This document shows positions 60,478 through 64,000 of a DNA stretch of 64,000 nt, piece by piece. The translations under genes and the position numbers were made by a program. Below the pieces are notes generated by a model that had not been told where the DNA came from, searched no databases, and saw only the letters and a program-made list of their open reading frames with translations. Source of the stretch: Lytechinus pictus. Taxonomy: Eukaryota > Echinodermata > Echinoidea > Temnopleuroida > Toxopneustidae. Position 1 is the stretch's first letter, and the number at the start of each line of letters is the position of its first letter. The stretch lies in contig NC_087254.1 of the NCBI RefSeq assembly GCF_037042905.1, forward strand, positions 19,896,603-19,960,602, given 5' to 3'.

Positions 60478-60915
60478 CAGTTGGTCTACTATGGACCTTA
60501 AGGCATGTCGGTAAACTGCCAATTCGTCTACTGCCAACTCATCCACTCACCACATGGTCTACCTTAATTTAGTCTAATGTCATTCCGTCCATCAACATTT
60601 CGTCTAACAACCATTTGGTCCAATCATCACTCCGTTTAATCACCAGTTCGTCTTTGACCATTAATTTTCGTCTCATAACCAGTTGGTCTAATACTCATTT
60701 TATTTTCATTAATTTCGCACAAATCAACACTTAGTCCACTTAGACCAAATGGTATTTGGACTAAATGGCTATTGGACCAACTGGTTATTAGACGAAATGG
60801 TGAGTGGACGGAATGGGAATTAGACCATGTGGATAGTGGACGAATAGATGGTAGACCAAATGATAGAAGACGAGTTGGGAATTGGACGAAATTGCATTAG
60901 ATCAATTGAAAATAA
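60478..60915 (-). mobile_element. TU/Foldback-like element, copy 2 (reverse orientation)
   Basis: The complement matches 54430-54845 block by block: the central TACCATTTGGTCTAA, the spacer AATGAAAATAAAA, and TATTAGACCAACTGGTTATG. The arms consist of the same 15-16-bp units in opposite orientations. Confidence 0.75.
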
Positions 60916-61432
60916 ACCGGCACGTCGGGGGCAATAGTTCCCATGTTTTTAATTACCGACCTGGGCTATTAAACGGTTCAACCATCGGATCAGATGAACT
61001 GAAAACTGAATAACAGATTGATAAGTGGGATATAAAACAACTAAACAGCGTGGTAATTAATTATATCATTGTCATTAGACGAAGGGAAACTGAGTAGACC
61101 AAGTGTAGGTGACGAGCAAAATTGTCTCAGGATTTTTAAGAAAACTTATTTACCCCTCGATCCGCATCCTCTTTGTAACTGATGTCTGCAATTGCTCTTT
61201 GCATGCGTCAGGTGCGTAGGCAGGGGGTGGAACAGTCAGACAGTGTTGAAAAGTGTGTGTGTGTGGAGGGGGGGGGGTGGGCTGGCCATGCAGTACAACT
61301 CAATGACATAGTAACAAAGGATTTTGTACAAGATTATTTAAAAACAAAAAAAGTTTAGCGACTACTGTGTCTTGGTTAACATAACAAAATTTGATTTTTC
61401 CCGGCCCTATGTTGTAGTCAATATCACTTTGT

Positions 61433-61965
61433 CTAAATCCATTTCGGCTAAGAATCATTTGGTATCGTTGCCATGGGTCCAATCACCAAAAGGCCCAATC
61501 ACCATCTCGTCCAATCATCATTTCGTCCAATAGGCTTATTCATTTCATCTTATAACTATAGTGGTCTACTGGCACTAGACCCCTACGGTGACTCTATACT
61601 GTATGTATCATTGCCGACTTGTTGCAGTACTACTCCTGATTTGTGGTTCTGATCAGCTCGCGCGCGCAAAGTGATAGTGAACCAACTGCAGTTAGACCAA
61701 AAGGAACATGGAAGAAATGAAAGTAGACCAAGTGGTTATTAGACCAATTGGCTATTAGACCAAAGGGTAATAGAAGTAATGGTTTTGGACAAAGTGGATA
61801 TTGGACTACGTTGATAGTTGACTAATAGACGAAATGATAAACAAAATGGCTATTAGACCAACTGGCTATTAGGCGAGATGGTAATTAGACGAAATGGTTG
61901 TTGGACTATGTTGATAGTTGACTTACTAATGGTAGACGAAATGATATTAGACCATGCGATAGTGG
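61433..61965. mobile_element. TU/Foldback-like element, diverged third copy
   Basis: Left arm 61433-61545 has CCAATCATCATTTCGTCCAA-type units; the right arm 61690-61965 has ATTAGACCAATTGGCTATTA-type units inverted. The ~140-base spacer differs from that of copies 1 and 2. One more unit (GTAGACGAAATGGCAATAAA) lies at 62135. Confidence 0.65.
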
Positions 61966-62289
61966 GACTATTTCCATTTATGCTCTATATTATACTGTTT
62001 TTTCTGTTTTTTTTACGAAGTAAGAATGCCCTTCTGTAAAATTGTACTTGATTTGTATTACTTTATATTACTTTGTATTATGTTTTGAATGGAAATGAAA
62101 TAAAAGAATTGAATTAAAAAGAATTGACTAAAGGCGGTAGACGAAATGGCAATAAACCGATAAATATCCATACAAAGAGTAATCCTGATTTCCAAATCAC
62201 TTAATTCTCTTTCTCGTGTCTCAAAATATTTAGTGAAAGCATATTTTCTATCTTAACTGTAACTCGAGTCCTGAAGAAAATACCGCTGT

Positions 62290-62455
62290 GACATTATGCG
62301 TTGCGACATGTGACGGCATGCGTTAGAAAAGTTACGACATTATGCGTTGACTGCCGCAGCGACATTATGCGTTGGACGCTCTTGGCATAATATGTCGCAA
62401 TCTGCGACATTATGCGTTGGTGTGACATTATGCGTTGCTGCGACATTGTCGGTTG
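62290..62455. repeat. array of the 14-mer GACATTATGCGTTG
   Basis: Five exact copies start at 62290, 62336, 62361, 62405 and 62424. There are two variants (62305, 62442) and one inverted partial copy (62386-62400). Spacing is irregular (16-46 bases). Confidence 0.85.
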
Positions 62456-62639
62456 TAACACATGCAAGCATACATCATCATATTTACTCCCAATAGCTAT
62501 GACTCTTTGGTATTCCATCAGCAAAAAAGTGACCATGAAAATGCAAATATCAACCACTTTCTACGAAAATGAGTTTATTGGTTTATACTTTATTCAAATC
62601 TATTTCCCGTCACTAATAGCAGACTATAATATAAACAAA

Positions 62640-63110
62640 TAGTTGTGTAAGGTTTTTTTAGCCTAATTGATTTGAATAAAATCGAGATTACAAAAGCAGC
62701 CTTGTGTCATATCATTTAAACGGTTTACATGGCAATTATCGATTGATGATAATGGATGAAAACAAAATAAATATTCAGCAATTAACAGGATCAGAAAATC
62801 CTTGAACGACTTTAAAATAAATGAAATAGTGTGTTTGGAATTTAGTTGAACTACAGGAAAAGTACAACCATTATTGTTTCCTTTTTAAGTCAGGAAATTA
62901 AAGCGCAATGTCATGCTTTGTTTTTCTTTAAAGGACGTTTCCACCTAGGCACCTGCGTGAAAATTAACTTAAAATAAGTTTTGAGATATACATGTACAGA
63001 TTCAACTTCATTCGTAATGATAGTTAAATGTTCATAAAATTATGTTAGGTCCTATCAGATGACCTAGATCATGGGTGTCGATTTGTGTTCATGGATGGGG
63101 GGTGACCATG
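62640..63110. other. no gene seen
   Basis: AT-rich DNA without a recognisable feature. Confidence 0.45.
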
Positions 63111-63289
63111 GTCGTAAGCATAATTTTTTATGAGGGGGGGGGGGGACGCTTAAGCATTTTCGATGGAACTTGAAAGCGAGGAAGTTAAAGACCAAGTTTC
63201 ACATTGGCATTGGGCCGCTTTTGCATTTTCTAAAGTGAAATTGAAGGATTTCGTTCACACTTATGGTTAATTTTGTGGATATTTTCAGT

Positions 63290-63335
63290 AAATTTTTTTT
63301 TTTTTTTTTTTTTTTTTTTGGGGGGGGGGGGGTTG
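63290..63335. repeat. T-run joined to G-run
   Basis: About 27 T followed directly by 12 G, inside C/G-run repeat sequence (63120-63380). Another GCCCCCC-type repeat, reading in the minus direction, spans about 63430-63660. Confidence 0.8.
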
Positions 63336-63687
63336 GGGGTGTGGTATCTGCCCCTCTGCCCAGCCCCCACCGCTGCGTATGGCCGTAGATGACTGACCAA
63401 ACCTTTGATCTATGTGAGGGATTTTTTGTTAGCTAGAGGGGGCAATTGCGTAATGAGTCTAAAAATTTCCGAGGGCCAGACATGACGTAATAGGTAAACT
63501 TTATTTTAAAAAAAGCTGCGAGCGAACGAAATTTTGACATTTGAATGCAAAAATCTAATTTGTCACAGATTTTTGACATGATATCCCCCCAAAATATATA
63601 TATATCAAATTCACCCCTTATCCTCCATGGTTCCTATGCCCCACATCTGCACGCCAGTGGGGGTACGGCTGGGTTCACATAGAAGTA

Positions 63688-63745
63688 TACGGTATACGGT
63701 ATTCTATATTCGCTATTCGCTATTCGCTATACGCTATACGGGCAT
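63688..63745. repeat. short tandem array of TATTCGC/TATACGC units
   Basis: GTATACGGTATACGGTATTC followed by TATTCGC repeated three times and TATACGC twice: a 7-base tandem repeat with two variants. It lies between two GGGTTCACATA / GGGTCACATAA motifs (63670, 63750), which suggests an insertion or a repeat boundary. Confidence 0.7.
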
Positions 63746-64000
63746 GGCGGGTCACATAAAGGTAGCACGCGTGTCCTACTTTAATATTCAAAAGGGATAC
63801 TTCAGACTAAGAAGATTTGACTCTTCTCCTACTGGCCGAGGCTGAGGAGTATATATGAAGAAAAGAAGAACGGTATGGGTACGACAACACTTCCAAAGTT
63901 TTATGCAACGGGGCCCAGGACTTATAAGTATGACAAAACACATTTTTTCCTAGCTGAAGTTAATTTCTGAAGAAAAAAAAAGAAATCATATTTTTTCTAC

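Noticed and set aside
62290-62455. CRISPR-like look of the repeated 14-mer
   Set aside because: Spacing is irregular, the repeat is too short, one copy is inverted, and the genome is eukaryotic.

Overview
This is a window of animal nuclear DNA, most likely from an echinoderm and probably a sea urchin. Genes are split by introns with GT-AG junctions. The DNA is AT-rich and full of microsatellites, long G runs, tRNA-derived SINEs and foldback MITEs of kinds I associate with sea-urchin genomes. There is no bacterial operon, CRISPR array or rRNA. The species assignment rests on repeat and gene content only and was not checked against any database.

Layout. (1) 1-7.66 kb, minus strand: the first five coding exons (175 codons) of COP9 signalosome subunit 3 (CSN3); the rest lies beyond the left edge. 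(2) 7.7-14.3 kb: no gene, but a foldback MITE, a truncated non-LTR retrotransposon, a tRNA-like SINE relic and a 1-kb repeat built of ~165-bp subunits. (3) 14.76-16.8 kb, plus: a first coding exon of an unrecognised gene. (4) 20.98-22.35 kb, plus: a small three-exon gene of unknown function. (5) 27.52-33.18 kb, plus: a CARD plus death-domain adaptor of the CRADD/RAIDD type with lysine-rich ends. (6) 38.1-52.3 kb: a tandem segmental duplication carrying two 314-codon genes, each with three coding exons, for a multi-pass membrane protein that looks TspO/MBR-related. Exons, a probable 5' non-coding exon and the 3' end are kept in both copies, while introns differ and hold different insertions. 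(7) 52.4-64 kb: no gene seen, but a large TAA/TGA microsatellite, a three-times repeated compound microsatellite, and three elements whose arms are degenerate 15-16-bp tandem repeats in opposite orientations, like the TU/Foldback class.

The genes do not form one pathway: CSN3 is a regulator of cullin-RING ligases, the CARD-DD protein an apoptosis or innate-immune adaptor, and the duplicated pair are membrane proteins. The most unusual material is the mobile DNA: four foldback families share an internal block, the TU-like elements have satellite arms, there is a 62-bp near-perfect palindrome, and a small array repeats a 14-mer near the right end. All gene models come from reading exons and splice sites by eye, without transcript or database support.
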